A DNA stretch of 64,000 nucleotides from Microbacterium oryzae (lineage in GTDB: Bacteria > Actinomycetota > Actinomycetes > Actinomycetales > Microbacteriaceae): assembly GCF_009735645.1 (NCBI RefSeq), contig NZ_CP032550.1, forward strand, positions 1,674,001-1,738,000, read 5' to 3'. Shown here in pieces: positions 48,073 through 55,853 of this stretch; the stretch's first letter is position 1, and the number at the start of each line of letters is the position of its first letter. The translations under genes were made by a program, and so were the position numbers. The notes under the pieces were generated by a model. It saw only the letters and a list, made by a program, of their open reading frames with translations, searched no databases and had not been told where the DNA came from.

Positions 48073-49439
48073 TGAGCACAGCGCTCGACCCCACAGAGCT
48101 CGACACGAAAGAGCTCGCCGCGCGCACCGCGCTCGCCCCCTCGACCCTGTTCCGGTTCGCCACCGCGGGATCCGTGGATGACGGGAAGTCCACCCTCGTG
48201 GGCCGACTTCTCCACGATTCCAAGGCCATCCTCGCGGACCAGCTCGAGCAGGTCGCGCGCACCTCCCGCGAGCGCGGCTTCGCGGGCGCCGAGGGCATCG
48301 ACTTCGCGCTGCTGACCGACGGCCTGCGCGCCGAGCGCGAGCAGGGCATCACGATCGACGTCGCGTACCGCTACTTCGCGACGGCCGAGCGCAGCTTCAT
48401 CCTCGCGGACTGCCCCGGGCACGTGCAGTACACGCGCAACATGGTCACCGGCGCGACGACCGCCGACGCCGTCGTCGTGCTCATCGACGGCCGCAAGGGC
48501 GTGCTCGAGCAGACGCGGCGCCACCTCGCGGTGACGGCGCTCCTGCGGGTGCCGCACGTCATCGTCGCGGTGAACAAGATCGACCTCCTCGACTACGCGG
48601 AGGAGTCGTTCGCGCCCGTCGAGCGGCAGGTGCGCGAGGTGACCGCCGAGCTCGGCATCGTCGACGTGCACGTGCTGCCGGTGTCGGCGCTCGAGGGCGA
48701 CAACATCGTCGAGCGCTCGCCGCGCACGCCCTGGTACACCGGTCCGTCGCTGCTGCAGCTCCTCGAGGAGCTCCCGGGAGCCGACGCGGAGGAGCGCGAG
48801 CTCGAGCCGTTCCGCCTCCCCGTGCAGCTCGTGCTGCGTCCGCAGGGCGGCCTGTCGCCCGACGTCGTCGCGGCCGACCCCGACGCGGTGGAGCGCCTGC
48901 GCGACTACCGTGCGTCGGCCGGACGGATCGCGTCCGGCGTCGTCCGTCCGGGCGACCGGGTGCGCGTGCTGCCGGCGGACATCTCGACGACCGTCACGGC
49001 CGTGGAGATCGCCGGCACCGAGGTCTTCGAGGCGTCGGCCGGACAGTCCGTGGCCATCCGCCTCGCCGACGACGTCGACGCCGCCCGCGGCAGCGTGCTC
49101 GTCGCGGAGGATGCAGCACCCGAGCTCGCCCGCGAGATCGACGCGCAGCTGTTCCTCCTCGACGAGCGCCCGCTCGTCCAGGGCGCCCGCGTGCTCGTCA
49201 AGCACGGCACGAAGACGGTTCAGGCGATCGTCGACGAGATCCTCGAGCGCCGCGACCTCGACTCGCTCGCGCACGTGCCCGCCGACCGGCTGAACGCCAA
49301 CGAGATCGGCCGCGCGCGCATCCGTCTCGCCGAGGCGCTGCCGCTCGAGCCGTACCGCGTCTCGCGGCAGTCCGGCTCTTTCCTCGTCATCCGGCCGACG
49401 GATGGCCACACCATCGCCGCCGGGACCGTCGATGAGTGA
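48072..49439 (+). CDS. cysN: Sulfate adenylyltransferase subunit 1 (GTPase)
   Basis: 455 residues, start overlaps the cysD stop by one base (TGATG). EF-Tu-like GTPase: Walker A G-S-V-D-D-G-K-S-T at 33-41, switch II D-C-P-G-H-V-Q-Y-T-R-N-M near 115, N-K-I-D near 174, then two beta-barrel domains to the end. GTP hydrolysis drives APS formation. It lacks a fused CysC kinase domain, consistent with an APS-reducing CysH. Overlaps cobA by 8 bp. Confidence 0.97.
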   Translation: MSTALDPTELDTKELAARTALAPSTLFRFATAGSVDDGKSTLVGRLLHDSKAILADQLEQVARTSRERGFAGAEGIDFALLTDGLRAEREQGITIDVAYRYFATAERSFILADCPGHVQYTRNMVTGATTADAVVVLIDGRKGVLEQTRRHLAVTALLRVPHVIVAVNKIDLLDYAEESFAPVERQVREVTAELGIVDVHVLPVSALEGDNIVERSPRTPWYTGPSLLQLLEELPGADAEERELEPFRLPVQLVLRPQGGLSPDVVAADPDAVERLRDYRASAGRIASGVVRPGDRVRVLPADISTTVTAVEIAGTEVFEASAGQSVAIRLADDVDAARGSVLVAEDAAPELAREIDAQLFLLDERPLVQGARVLVKHGTKTVQAIVDEILERRDLDSLAHVPADRLNANEIGRARIRLAEALPLEPYRVSRQSGSFLVIRPTDGHTIAAGTVDE

Positions 49440-50226
49440 GGCGGATGGCCGCGAGGGCATCGTCACCCTCGTCGGCGCCGGCCCCGGTGATGCGGGCCTG
49501 CTCACGCTGCGCGGCCTCCGTGCGATCGAGAGCGCCGACGTCATCGTCGCCGACCGGCTGGGCGCGCGCGGCGTGCTCGACGGCCTCGTCGCCGACGGCG
49601 TGACCATCCGCGCGGAGATCATCGACGTCGGAAAGACCCCCGGTCACCACCCGGTCCCGCAGGACGCGATCTCGGAGCTGCTCGTGGAGCTCGCCCTCGC
49701 CGGGCGCGACGTCGTGCGGCTGAAGGGCGGCGACCCGTTCATCTTCGGGCGCGGCGGCGAGGAGCTCCTCCGCTGCCGAGCCGCCGGTCTGCAGGTGGAG
49801 GTCGTCCCCGGGGTGACGAGCGCGACATCCGTGCCCGCCATCGCGAGCATCCCGCTCACACAGCGCGGGCTCGCCGCGTCGTTCACGGTCGTCTCCGGAC
49901 ACGACCAGATCGCCGACGTCGGCGGCGGCCGCGACCACACCGTCGTGCTGCTCATGGGCGTGGGCACCCTCGCGCATTCCGCGCATGTCCTGGGAGCCGG
50001 CCGCCGCGGCGGCGACTGCCCCGTGGCGATCGTGGAGGATGGTTATGGGCCCCGTCAGCGCGTCACCTTCGGCACCCTGCAGACCATCGCGTACCAGGCG
50101 GCGGAGCGCAAGGTGCGCAACCCGGCCGTCGTCGTGATCGGCGACGTGGTGACCGTGAGCCCCTATGCACCAGCCGAGCTCGTCGACGCCCTGCACGACG
50201 ACTCCGAACGAAAGGCAGCCCTGTGA
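49432..50226 (+). CDS. cobA: Uroporphyrinogen-III C-methyltransferase
   Basis: 264 residues. SAM-binding motif V-G-A-G-P-G-D-A-G-L-L-T near 14-25, L-K-G-G-D-P-F-I-F-G-R-G-G-E near 98-111 and the P-G-V-T-S-A region near 126. It makes precorrin-2, the precursor of siroheme used by Sir. The N-terminal oxidase/ferrochelatase part of CysG is absent and would need to be encoded elsewhere. Overlaps cysN by 8 bp and fpr by 4 bp. Confidence 0.95.
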   Translation: MSEADGREGIVTLVGAGPGDAGLLTLRGLRAIESADVIVADRLGARGVLDGLVADGVTIRAEIIDVGKTPGHHPVPQDAISELLVELALAGRDVVRLKGGDPFIFGRGGEELLRCRAAGLQVEVVPGVTSATSVPAIASIPLTQRGLAASFTVVSGHDQIADVGGGRDHTVVLLMGVGTLAHSAHVLGAGRRGGDCPVAIVEDGYGPRQRVTFGTLQTIAYQAAERKVRNPAVVVIGDVVTVSPYAPAELVDALHDDSERKAAL

Positions 50227-51569
50227 GCCTCGACAACCTGCGCGTCGCGATCGTCGGCGCCGGCCCCGCCGGGATCTACGCCGGCAACCTCCTCGCGAAC
50301 GCCGTGGAGGAGGCCGGAGGATCGGTCTCGATCGACCTGCTCGAGTCGCTCCCCGCGCCCTACGGGCTCATCCGCTACGGAGTCGCCCCCGACCATCCGC
50401 GCATCAAGGGCATCGTCAACTCGCTGCACGAGATGCTCGACTCGGGCCGCATCCGCTTCATCGGCAACGTCGAGGTCGGCCGCGACGTGTCGCTCGACGA
50501 GCTGCAGGAGCGGTACCACGCCGTCATCCTGGCGACCGGGGCCATCCGGGACGCGGCCCTGGCCATCCCGGGGATCGAGAAGGCGGGCTCGTACGGCGCG
50601 GCCGACTTCGTGGCCTGGTTCGACGGGCACCCCGACGTGCCGCGCACGTGGCCGCTCGATGCGCAGCAGGTCGCCGTGATCGGCAACGGCAACGTCGCGC
50701 TCGACGTCGCCCGCGTGCTCGCGAAGCTACCCGAGGACCTCCGCTCGACCGAGGTGCCCGACAACGTGCTCGAGGGCCTCGAGGGCTCGGCCGTCACCGA
50801 CGTGCACGTCTTCGGACGCCGCGGCCCCGCCGACATCAAGTTCACGCCCATCGAGCTGCGCGAGCTCGGCGAGGTGCGCGGCGTCGACATCGTGCTCGAC
50901 GAGGCCGACTTCGAGGGCGTCGACCCCGCGGCCGCGCCGAACAACCAGATGAAGATCATGCTGCGGACCATGACGTCGTGGCTCGGCCGCGAGTCGACCG
51001 GAGCCTTCCGCCGGCTGCACCTGCACTTCTGGCACGCGCCGGTGGAGGTGCTCGGCGACGAGCACGTCGAGGGGATGCGCTTCGAGCGCACGCGCCTCGA
51101 AGACGGCCGCGTCGTGGGCACCGGGGAGTTCGCGGACTACCCGCTGCAGGCGGTCTACCGCGCGGTCGGGTACTACGGCACGCGCGTCGAGGGCGCGCCG
51201 TTCGACGCCGCCCGCGGCGTGATCCCGAACGTGGAGGGACGCGTGCAGCCGGGCCTCTACGCGACCGGGTGGATCAAGCGCGGACCCGTCGGGCTCATCG
51301 GGCACACCAAGTCCGACGCGATGGAGACCGTGCAGCACCTCGTCGAGGACGCTGCCGCCGGCGCGCTGCCGACCCCTGCGACCGCGGACGTCGTCGCGCT
51401 GCTCGATGAGCGCGATGTGGCGTACACGACCTGGGATGGCTGGCTCGCTCTCGACGCGCACGAGCGCGGCCTCGGCGAGACGCACCGGCACCAGCGCGAG
51501 CGCGTGAAGGTCGTGCCGCGCGAGGACCAGGTCGAGATCTCGCGCGCCGACGCGCTCGCCCGCTCGTGA
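50223..51569 (+). CDS. Ferredoxin-NADP reductase (FprA/adrenodoxin reductase type)
   Basis: 448 residues from a GTG overlapping the cobA stop (GTGA). FAD motif [10 protein letters not shown] near 11-20, [20 protein letters not shown] near 41-60, and NADPH motif G-N-G-N-V-A-L-D near 159-166; the C-terminal [12 protein letters not shown] closes the FAD site. It supplies electrons from NADPH to the ferredoxin coded next to it, and so to Sir, by context. In Corynebacterium a related fpr belongs to the cys operon. Confidence 0.94.
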   Translation: MSLDNLRVAIVGAGPAGIYAGNLLANAVEEAGGSVSIDLLESLPAPYGLIRYGVAPDHPRIKGIVNSLHEMLDSGRIRFIGNVEVGRDVSLDELQERYHAVILATGAIRDAALAIPGIEKAGSYGAADFVAWFDGHPDVPRTWPLDAQQVAVIGNGNVALDVARVLAKLPEDLRSTEVPDNVLEGLEGSAVTDVHVFGRRGPADIKFTPIELRELGEVRGVDIVLDEADFEGVDPAAAPNNQMKIMLRTMTSWLGRESTGAFRRLHLHFWHAPVEVLGDEHVEGMRFERTRLEDGRVVGTGEFADYPLQAVYRAVGYYGTRVEGAPFDAARGVIPNVEGRVQPGLYATGWIKRGPVGLIGHTKSDAMETVQHLVEDAAAGALPTPATADVVALLDERDVAYTTWDGWLALDAHERGLGETHRHQRERVKVVPREDQVEISRADALARS

Positions 51570-51886
51570 CGTACGTCATCGCGCTCCCGTGCGTGGACGT
51601 CAAGGACCGCGCCTGCATCGATGAGTGCCCGGTGGACTGCATCTACGAGGGCGAGCGGTCGCTGTACATCCACCCCGACGAGTGCGTGGACTGCGGCGCC
51701 TGCGAGCCGGTGTGCCCGGTCGAGGCGATCTACTACGAAGACGACCTGCCCGACGAGTGGCAGGACTACTACAAGGCGAACGTGGAGTTCTTCGACGACA
51801 TCGGATCCCCCGGCGGCGCGTCGAAGGTCGGCGTGATCGCTAAGGACCACCCGGTGGTGGCGTCGCTGCCCCCGCAGGGCGAGTAG
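51566..51886 (+). CDS. 7Fe ferredoxin (FdxA type)
   Basis: 106 residues from a GTG overlapping the reductase stop. Cluster ligands are clear: Cys9, Cys17, Cys21 and Cys25 in the first half and Cys40, Cys43, Cys46, Cys50 in [12 protein letters not shown]. The spacing is that of [3Fe-4S]/[4Fe-4S] actinobacterial ferredoxins. Likely electron donor for sulfite reductase. Last gene of the operon; two strong hairpins follow. Confidence 0.95.
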   Translation: MTYVIALPCVDVKDRACIDECPVDCIYEGERSLYIHPDECVDCGACEPVCPVEAIYYEDDLPDEWQDYYKANVEFFDDIGSPGGASKVGVIAKDHPVVASLPPQGE

Positions 51887-51915
51887 GCGCGGGGGTCTTT
51901 CCTTCGCCCGCTTCC

Positions 51916-51986
51916 CGCGAGACCTCATCCCCGGCGCGAGACCTCGGGGTGTGGCCGAGGTCTCGCGCACGGGGTGAGGTCTCGCG
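51916..51986. repeat. Near-perfect 32-bp inverted repeat with GAGACCTC words
   Basis: Left arm 51916-51947 and right arm 51955-51986 match at 29 of 32 positions around a 7-base loop. Each arm itself contains two copies of CGCGAGACCTC. It begins 30 bp after the ferredoxin stop. A related, less perfect copy is at 52516-52586, on the other side of the CTAG-rich block. Confidence 0.88.
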
Positions 51987-51988
51987 AA

Positions 51989-52034
51989 GCACGACGTAGG
52001 CCCCGGGCTCTCCAGCCCGGGGCCTTCGTCGTGC
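51989..52034 (+). terminator. Terminator of sulfate assimilation operon
   Basis: Arms 51989-52009 and 52014-52034 pair at 20 of 21 positions around a CTCC loop, the core being AGGCCCCGGGCT. A very stable hairpin about 100 bp after the ferredoxin stop, without a T-run. Confidence 0.8.
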
Positions 52035-52169
52035 CCGGGGGTGCCGGGCGCGGCGCGGGGGGCACGGCGCGGGGCGTGCCCGGGGCGGGGGCACGAGCGC
52101 CGGGCGGAGGCACGAGGGCCGGGCGGGGGCGGGGGTTCGGTTTCCTCCGCCCTCTCGCAGCCGGAACCC

Positions 52170-52500
52170 CACGGAGCGGCGTGCTCCGGCCATCCGGACT
52201 AGCGCTCGGAGCGCTAGCCCTAGCGCTCGGCGTCGAGACTAGCGCTCCCCGCACTAGCCTCGACGACGAGCACTAGCCTCACGCGGAACGAGCGCTCCGA
52301 ACGCTAGCCTCACCGCGCTCCACCACCTACGGCAGGGGTGTCCGTCCGCTGCCGCGAGACCGGAGCGAACGGGAGCGGCGTGCTCCGGCCATCCGGACCA
52401 GCGCTCGGAGCACTAGCCCTAGCGTTCCGAGCACTAGCCCTAGCGCCGGTCGGCGAGACTAGCGCTCCCGGCACTAGCGTCGACGACGAACGCTAGCCCC
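52170..52500. repeat. CTAG-rich duplicated repeat block
   Basis: Two direct copies (about 52171-52310 and 52370-52500) each start with GGAGCGGCGTGCTCCGGCC then ATCCGGAC and continue with short palindromic words such as CTAGCGCTCGGAGCGCTAG and ACTAGCGCTC. I count 14 CTAG tetramers in about 300 bp (seven per copy), a word that is usually rare in bacteria. No open frame looks coding. Between 52035 and 52170 the sequence is G/C low complexity. The block separates the sulfur operon from the TauE/SafE gene. Confidence 0.85.
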
Positions 52501-52515
52501 GCGCCGCCCCCGCAC

Positions 52516-52586
52516 CGCGAGACCTCATCCCCGCCGCGACACCGCGTCCGACGACGGAGGTCTCGCACCCGGCGCGAGGTCTCGCG
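52516..52586. repeat. Inverted repeat with CGCGAGACCTC arms, second copy
   Basis: CGCGAGACCTC at 52516-52526 and its complement at 52576-52586 are perfect; the inner parts (CGCCGCGA and GGAGGTCTCGC) match only partly. Same family as 51916-51986. Nothing else is seen up to the gene at 52643. Confidence 0.7.
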
Positions 52587-52642
52587 GGATGCGGCGGGCG
52601 CACTCGACGGGCCCGCACCCCGCGGCCGGGGCCCGGCCCGCC

Positions 52643-53548
52643 CTACTCCCCCACGAGCGCGGGCTGCACGGCCGGCGCCGCGGACGCGCGACGCTCCGCG
52701 CGGTGCGCCCGCAGCGACCATCCGACCGCGGCGATCCACACCAGGGCGATCGCGACGAGCGACCAGCCGACGACCACGGCGTCGACATCCGTCGCGCGCA
52801 GCAGCGTCCGCGTGTTGGTGAGCACGATGAGGCCGCCCACCAGCGAGCCGAGGATGCGGGCGGGGAGCTTCCGCACGAGCCAGGCCGCGAGCGGCGCCGC
52901 CGCCACCCCGCCGATCAGCAGCGTCAGCACCCAGCCGAGGTCGAAGCCGCCCGTGCCGAGCCCCACGAGGAACCCGGCCGACGCCGCGATCGCGACGAGG
53001 AACTCGCTCGTGTCGATCGTCCCGATGACCTTCCGTGGCTCCAGGCGCCCGCTCGAGAGGAGCGCCGGCGTGCCGACCGGGCCCCATCCGCCGCCGCCCG
53101 ACGCATCGAGGAAGCCGCCGACCAGGCCCAGCGGCGCGAGGAACGCCAGCGGCAGCGGCTTGTCCCCGCGCCGACGCGGCAGTCCGCGCACCGTGAACCG
53201 CACGAGGATGTACGACCCCAGCGCGAGGAGGATCCCCGACGTGATCGGCGCCGCCGCCTCCGTCGACAGCCCCGACAGGAACGTCGCGCCGGCGAACGCC
53301 CCGACTGCCCCGGGCACCCCGATCTTCAGCACCGTGCGCCAGTCGACATTGCCGAATCGCCAGTGCGCGATGCCCGACGCGAGCGTGGTCCCGATCTCCG
53401 CGAGATGCACGGACGCGCTGGCCGCCGCGGGCGCGGCGCCCACCGTCAGCAGCAGCGTCGTCGACGTCACGCCGTACGCCATCCCCAGCGCCCCGTCGAC
53501 GAGCTGCGCTGCGAAGCCGATCAGGGCGAGGAGGACGAGTGTCTGCAT
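52643..53548 (-). CDS. TauE/SafE family sulfite or anion exporter
   Basis: 301 residues, about eight hydrophobic segments. The beginning M-Q-T-L-V-L-L-A-L-I-G-F-A-A-Q-L-V-D-G-A-L-G-M-A-Y-G and a second half-repeat with G-L-V-G-G-F-L-D-A-S-G-G-G-G-W-G-P are the two family motifs. It is a membrane permease of the DUF81 type; in Corynebacterium a relative (CysZ) lies at the end of the cys operon and is linked to sulfate uptake. Here it is convergent with the sulfur operon, across the repeat block. Confidence 0.9.
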   Translation of the reverse strand: MQTLVLLALIGFAAQLVDGALGMAYGVTSTTLLLTVGAAPAAASASVHLAEIGTTLASGIAHWRFGNVDWRTVLKIGVPGAVGAFAGATFLSGLSTEAAAPITSGILLALGSYILVRFTVRGLPRRRGDKPLPLAFLAPLGLVGGFLDASGGGGWGPVGTPALLSSGRLEPRKVIGTIDTSEFLVAIAASAGFLVGLGTGGFDLGWVLTLLIGGVAAAPLAAWLVRKLPARILGSLVGGLIVLTNTRTLLRATDVDAVVVGWSLVAIALVWIAAVGWSLRAHRAERRASAAPAVQPALVGE

Positions 53549-53722
53549 GCCGACGACGCTAGGGGCGGATGGCCCCGCCGCGGTAAGACGTTACGTCCTG
53601 TCCGTCATCGCGCGACACGCGACGAAACACCTTGTCACGCGAGGAAACACTCGCCGCGTGCAACCGCCCCGAAACCGCCCCGCGGACGCCCGAAGCCGAC
53701 CGCGAAGCCCGCGCGGCCCCCG

Positions 53723-54346
53723 CTACCGCAGCGCGCCGACCGAGGCCAGCGCCATCCGGATGAGGGAGCCACGGCCGCCCTCCATCTCGGCGGCGAGCGT
53801 GTCGGATGCGGCCTCCTCGGGCGGCATCCACGTCACCTCGAGCGCGTCCTGACGCGGCTCGCACGTGCCGGTCACCGGCACGACGAACGCGAGTGACACC
53901 GCGTGCTGCCGGTCGTCGTGGAACGCCGTCACACCCGGGATCGGGAAGTACTCCGCGACCGTGAACGGCGTGGGCTGCGGCGGCAGCAGCGGGAACGCCA
54001 TCGGCCCGAGGTCGTTCTCGAGGTGGCGGAAGAGCGCATCTCGCACGGTCTCGCCGTACCGCACCCGGCCGGAGACGATCGTGCGCTTGAGGTCGCCCAT
54101 GCTCGTCGAGCGCAGCAGGATGCCGACGTCGGTCACCTGACCCACGCCATCCGTGCGCACCGGAACCGCCTCGACGTACAGCATCGGCAGCCGGCGGCGG
54201 ACGGACTCGAGCTCGAACTCGCTGAGCCATCCGGGGTTCGACGACCCGCCGGGCACCGCTCCGATGCCGCTGGCACCCAGGTCGGATGGCAGCCGCGGCT
54301 CGTCGGGGAGCTCTTCGGGATCGGGGTCAGGCGTGCGGACCGGCAT
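53723..54346 (-). CDS. NUDIX hydrolase family protein (DUF4916-like)
   Basis: 207 residues, RBS AAAGGACG. After a Pro/Glu-rich N-terminus come W-L-S-E-F-E-L-E-S-V, P-M-L-Y-V-E-A-V-P-V-R, the segment S-G-R-V-R-Y-G-E-T-V-R-D-A-L-F-R-H-L-E-N-D-L-G-P (a degenerate NUDIX-like helix with E-T...H-L-E) and F-T-V-A-E-Y-F-P. These match the actinobacterial DUF4916 NUDIX-type family. The canonical GX5EX7REUXEEXGU box is not complete, so catalytic activity is doubtful. Confidence 0.85.
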   Translation of the reverse strand: MPVRTPDPDPEELPDEPRLPSDLGASGIGAVPGGSSNPGWLSEFELESVRRRLPMLYVEAVPVRTDGVGQVTDVGILLRSTSMGDLKRTIVSGRVRYGETVRDALFRHLENDLGPMAFPLLPPQPTPFTVAEYFPIPGVTAFHDDRQHAVSLAFVVPVTGTCEPRQDALEVTWMPPEEAASDTLAAEMEGGRGSLIRMALASVGALR

Positions 54347-54433
54347 GCGTCCTTTCTACCCCCTCCCCCGCGGAATCCCCGCACGGCGGGGCTGGCCGAG
54401 GCGGATGTCCGTGGTGTGCGCCACGATGGAGGC

Positions 54434-55141
54434 ATGGAAGCGACGCCTCCCCTGGACGATGCCGCCGTGCGCTGGACCGGCCCCCGCGACGGGCGCCCGG
54501 TCGTCGTGCTGCTGCACGGATACGGCTCCGACGAGCGCGACCTCTTCGCCCTCGCGCGGCAGCTGCCCGACGCCTTCCTCTACGCCGCGGTGCGCGCGCC
54601 GCTCGGCATGCCATGGCCGCAGCCGGGGTACGCCTGGTATCCCATCGAGGGGCTCGAGAGCCGCGATGCCGCGAGAACGACGGATGGCGCGCGCCGGTTC
54701 CTGGAGTGGCTCGCGCAGGCGGTCGGCGAGGACCAGACCGTGGGCCTCATCGGATTCTCGCAGGGCGGGGCCGTCGCGCTGCAGGCCATGCGGCTCGAAC
54801 CCGAGCGGTTCGCGTTCTGCGCCAACCTCTCCGGGTACGCGACGCCGGGCGAGCTCGAGGGCGACGCGTCGCTCGCCGAGCGGCGCCCGTCCGTGTTCTG
54901 GGGGCGCGGCACGGTCGACACCGTGATCCCCGAGGCGCTCGTCGTGCACACGACCGACTGGCTGCCCCGCCATGCCGACCTCGTGGGGCGGATCTACCCG
55001 GGGCTCGGGCACGCCGTGTCGCCCGGCGAGCTCGACGACCTGTCGATGTTCCTGACGAAGCAGGCGGAGGAGAAGAGCGCGCCAGGTGCTCTCCAGGACG
55101 CGCCTCGATCGGCGCCCCGGATCGGTAGCGTGGAGTCATGA
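54434..55141 (+). CDS. Phospholipase/carboxylesterase-type alpha/beta hydrolase
   Basis: 235 residues, RBS GGAGGC. Carboxylesterase family 2 fold: V-V-L-L-H-G-Y-G-S-D-E near 24-34 (oxyanion hole), nucleophile Ser in G-F-S-Q-G-G near 108, Asp in R-G-T-V-D-T-V near 159 and His in G-L-G-H-A-V near 195. Cytosolic; it acts on short esters or lysophospholipids in characterised relatives. Stop overlaps the next gene by 4 bp (ATGA). Confidence 0.9.
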   Translation: MEATPPLDDAAVRWTGPRDGRPVVVLLHGYGSDERDLFALARQLPDAFLYAAVRAPLGMPWPQPGYAWYPIEGLESRDAARTTDGARRFLEWLAQAVGEDQTVGLIGFSQGGAVALQAMRLEPERFAFCANLSGYATPGELEGDASLAERRPSVFWGRGTVDTVIPEALVVHTTDWLPRHADLVGRIYPGLGHAVSPGELDDLSMFLTKQAEEKSAPGALQDAPRSAPRIGSVES

Positions 55142-55569
55142 GGATTCGCGGAGTGCTGGCACAGCTGAACGACGTGAACAGCGTCGCGAACGGACTCGTG
55201 TCGACGGCGGCGACCGCAGGACTCACGCTCATCGACCCGCGAAAGCTCACGGCGGGGCGGCGTGCCGCCTACCGGGGTGCGATCGCCGCTCTGACGGCAT
55301 GGGTCGCCTGGACCGCGCTTCGTGAGGACGATGTCGCTGTCTCGCCCGGCGCACGCGTGGGGATCACCACCGGTGCGGCGGGCGCCGTGCTCGGGTTCGC
55401 AGAACTCGGCGAGGCGCTGGACGCCCGCATGCACGACGGCCTCGTCCGGGCGGGGGCGGCTCGCCCTCGTCTCTGGCTCGCTGCCGCCGCCGCCGTGCTG
55501 TCGCTCGTGTCGTGGTGGGGCGGCCGCACCGCGGGGCGGCGGCAGGCAGGCACTCGCGACGAGGCCTGA
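55138..55569 (+). CDS. Small membrane protein coupled to esterase
   Basis: 143 residues, ATGA overlap with the esterase gene. A weak hydrophobic stretch near 40-60, a second near 74-95, and a strong one at 112-130 (L-W-L-A-A-A-A-A-V-L-S-L-V-S-W-W), ending in a basic tail. No domain known. Probably an inner-membrane protein of unknown role. A 16-bp palindrome (TTCCCGGATCCGGGAA, 55580-55595) follows as a likely terminator. Confidence 0.7.
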   Translation: MRIRGVLAQLNDVNSVANGLVSTAATAGLTLIDPRKLTAGRRAAYRGAIAALTAWVAWTALREDDVAVSPGARVGITTGAAGAVLGFAELGEALDARMHDGLVRAGAARPRLWLAAAAAVLSLVSWWGGRTAGRRQAGTRDEA

Positions 55570-55579
55570 CAGCCACCCC

Positions 55580-55595
55580 TTCCCGGATCCGGGAA
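55580..55595. terminator. Perfect 16-bp palindrome after the small membrane gene
   Basis: TTCCCGGATCCGGGAA, 11 bp after the stop of the gene at 55138. Could be a terminator core. Upstream of the leader of the ABC-F gene. Confidence 0.45.
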
Positions 55596-55689
55596 TCGGC
55601 CATCCGGCCGTGCCGGCCATCCCCCTTCCCCGGCCACGGCCATCCGGGTACAGTGGTCGACGTCCTGTTCCCGAGGTCTGGAGAAGCCG

Positions 55690-55725
55690 TTGAAGCTGAT
55701 CGACGCTCACGCGCTCACGCGCTGA
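55690..55725 (+). CDS. Putative leader peptide of the ABC-F gene
   Basis: A TTG-started frame of 11 codons (M-K-L-I-D-A-H-A-L-T-R) with GGAGAAG at 55680-55686. It ends just before the inverted repeat that starts at 55732. Ribosome stalling on short leaders upstream of ABC-F genes is an established way of antibiotic-induced control. No test is possible from sequence alone and the start codon is weak. Confidence 0.4.
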   Translation: MKLIDAHALTR

Positions 55726-55731
55726 ACCGTC

Positions 55732-55815
55732 GACGCTCGCCGCTTCCCCTCGGAGCAGTCCGGCCGGTCTGATCGCAGACCCGCCACGAGCCGCCCGCCG
55801 TAACCGGCGAGCGTC
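55732..55815 (+). promoter_or_regulatory. Attenuator-like inverted repeats upstream of ABC-F gene
   Basis: An 11-bp perfect inverted repeat, GACGCTCGCCG (55732-55742) and CGGCGAGCGTC (55805-55815), encloses a second perfect hairpin GGTCTG-ATCG-CAGACC (55766-55781). The outer stem begins 7 bases after the leader-peptide stop and ends 38 bases before the ABC-F start, so a ribosome stalled on the leader would change which stem forms. Confidence 0.5.
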
Positions 55816-55853
55816 CGGTGTCAGTGCATCCCCACTCGCACACCGGAGGCACC

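Noticed and set aside
51974..52276. Short plus-strand frame covering the terminator and repeats after the ferredoxin gene
   Set aside because: It is composed of hairpin and GC-rich repeat sequence and has a Gly/Ala/Arg low-complexity product.
52170..52500. tRNA-like or structured RNA gene in the CTAG block
   Set aside because: No acceptor-stem, anticodon and T-loop pattern could be found; the palindromes are short and repeated rather than cloverleaf-like.
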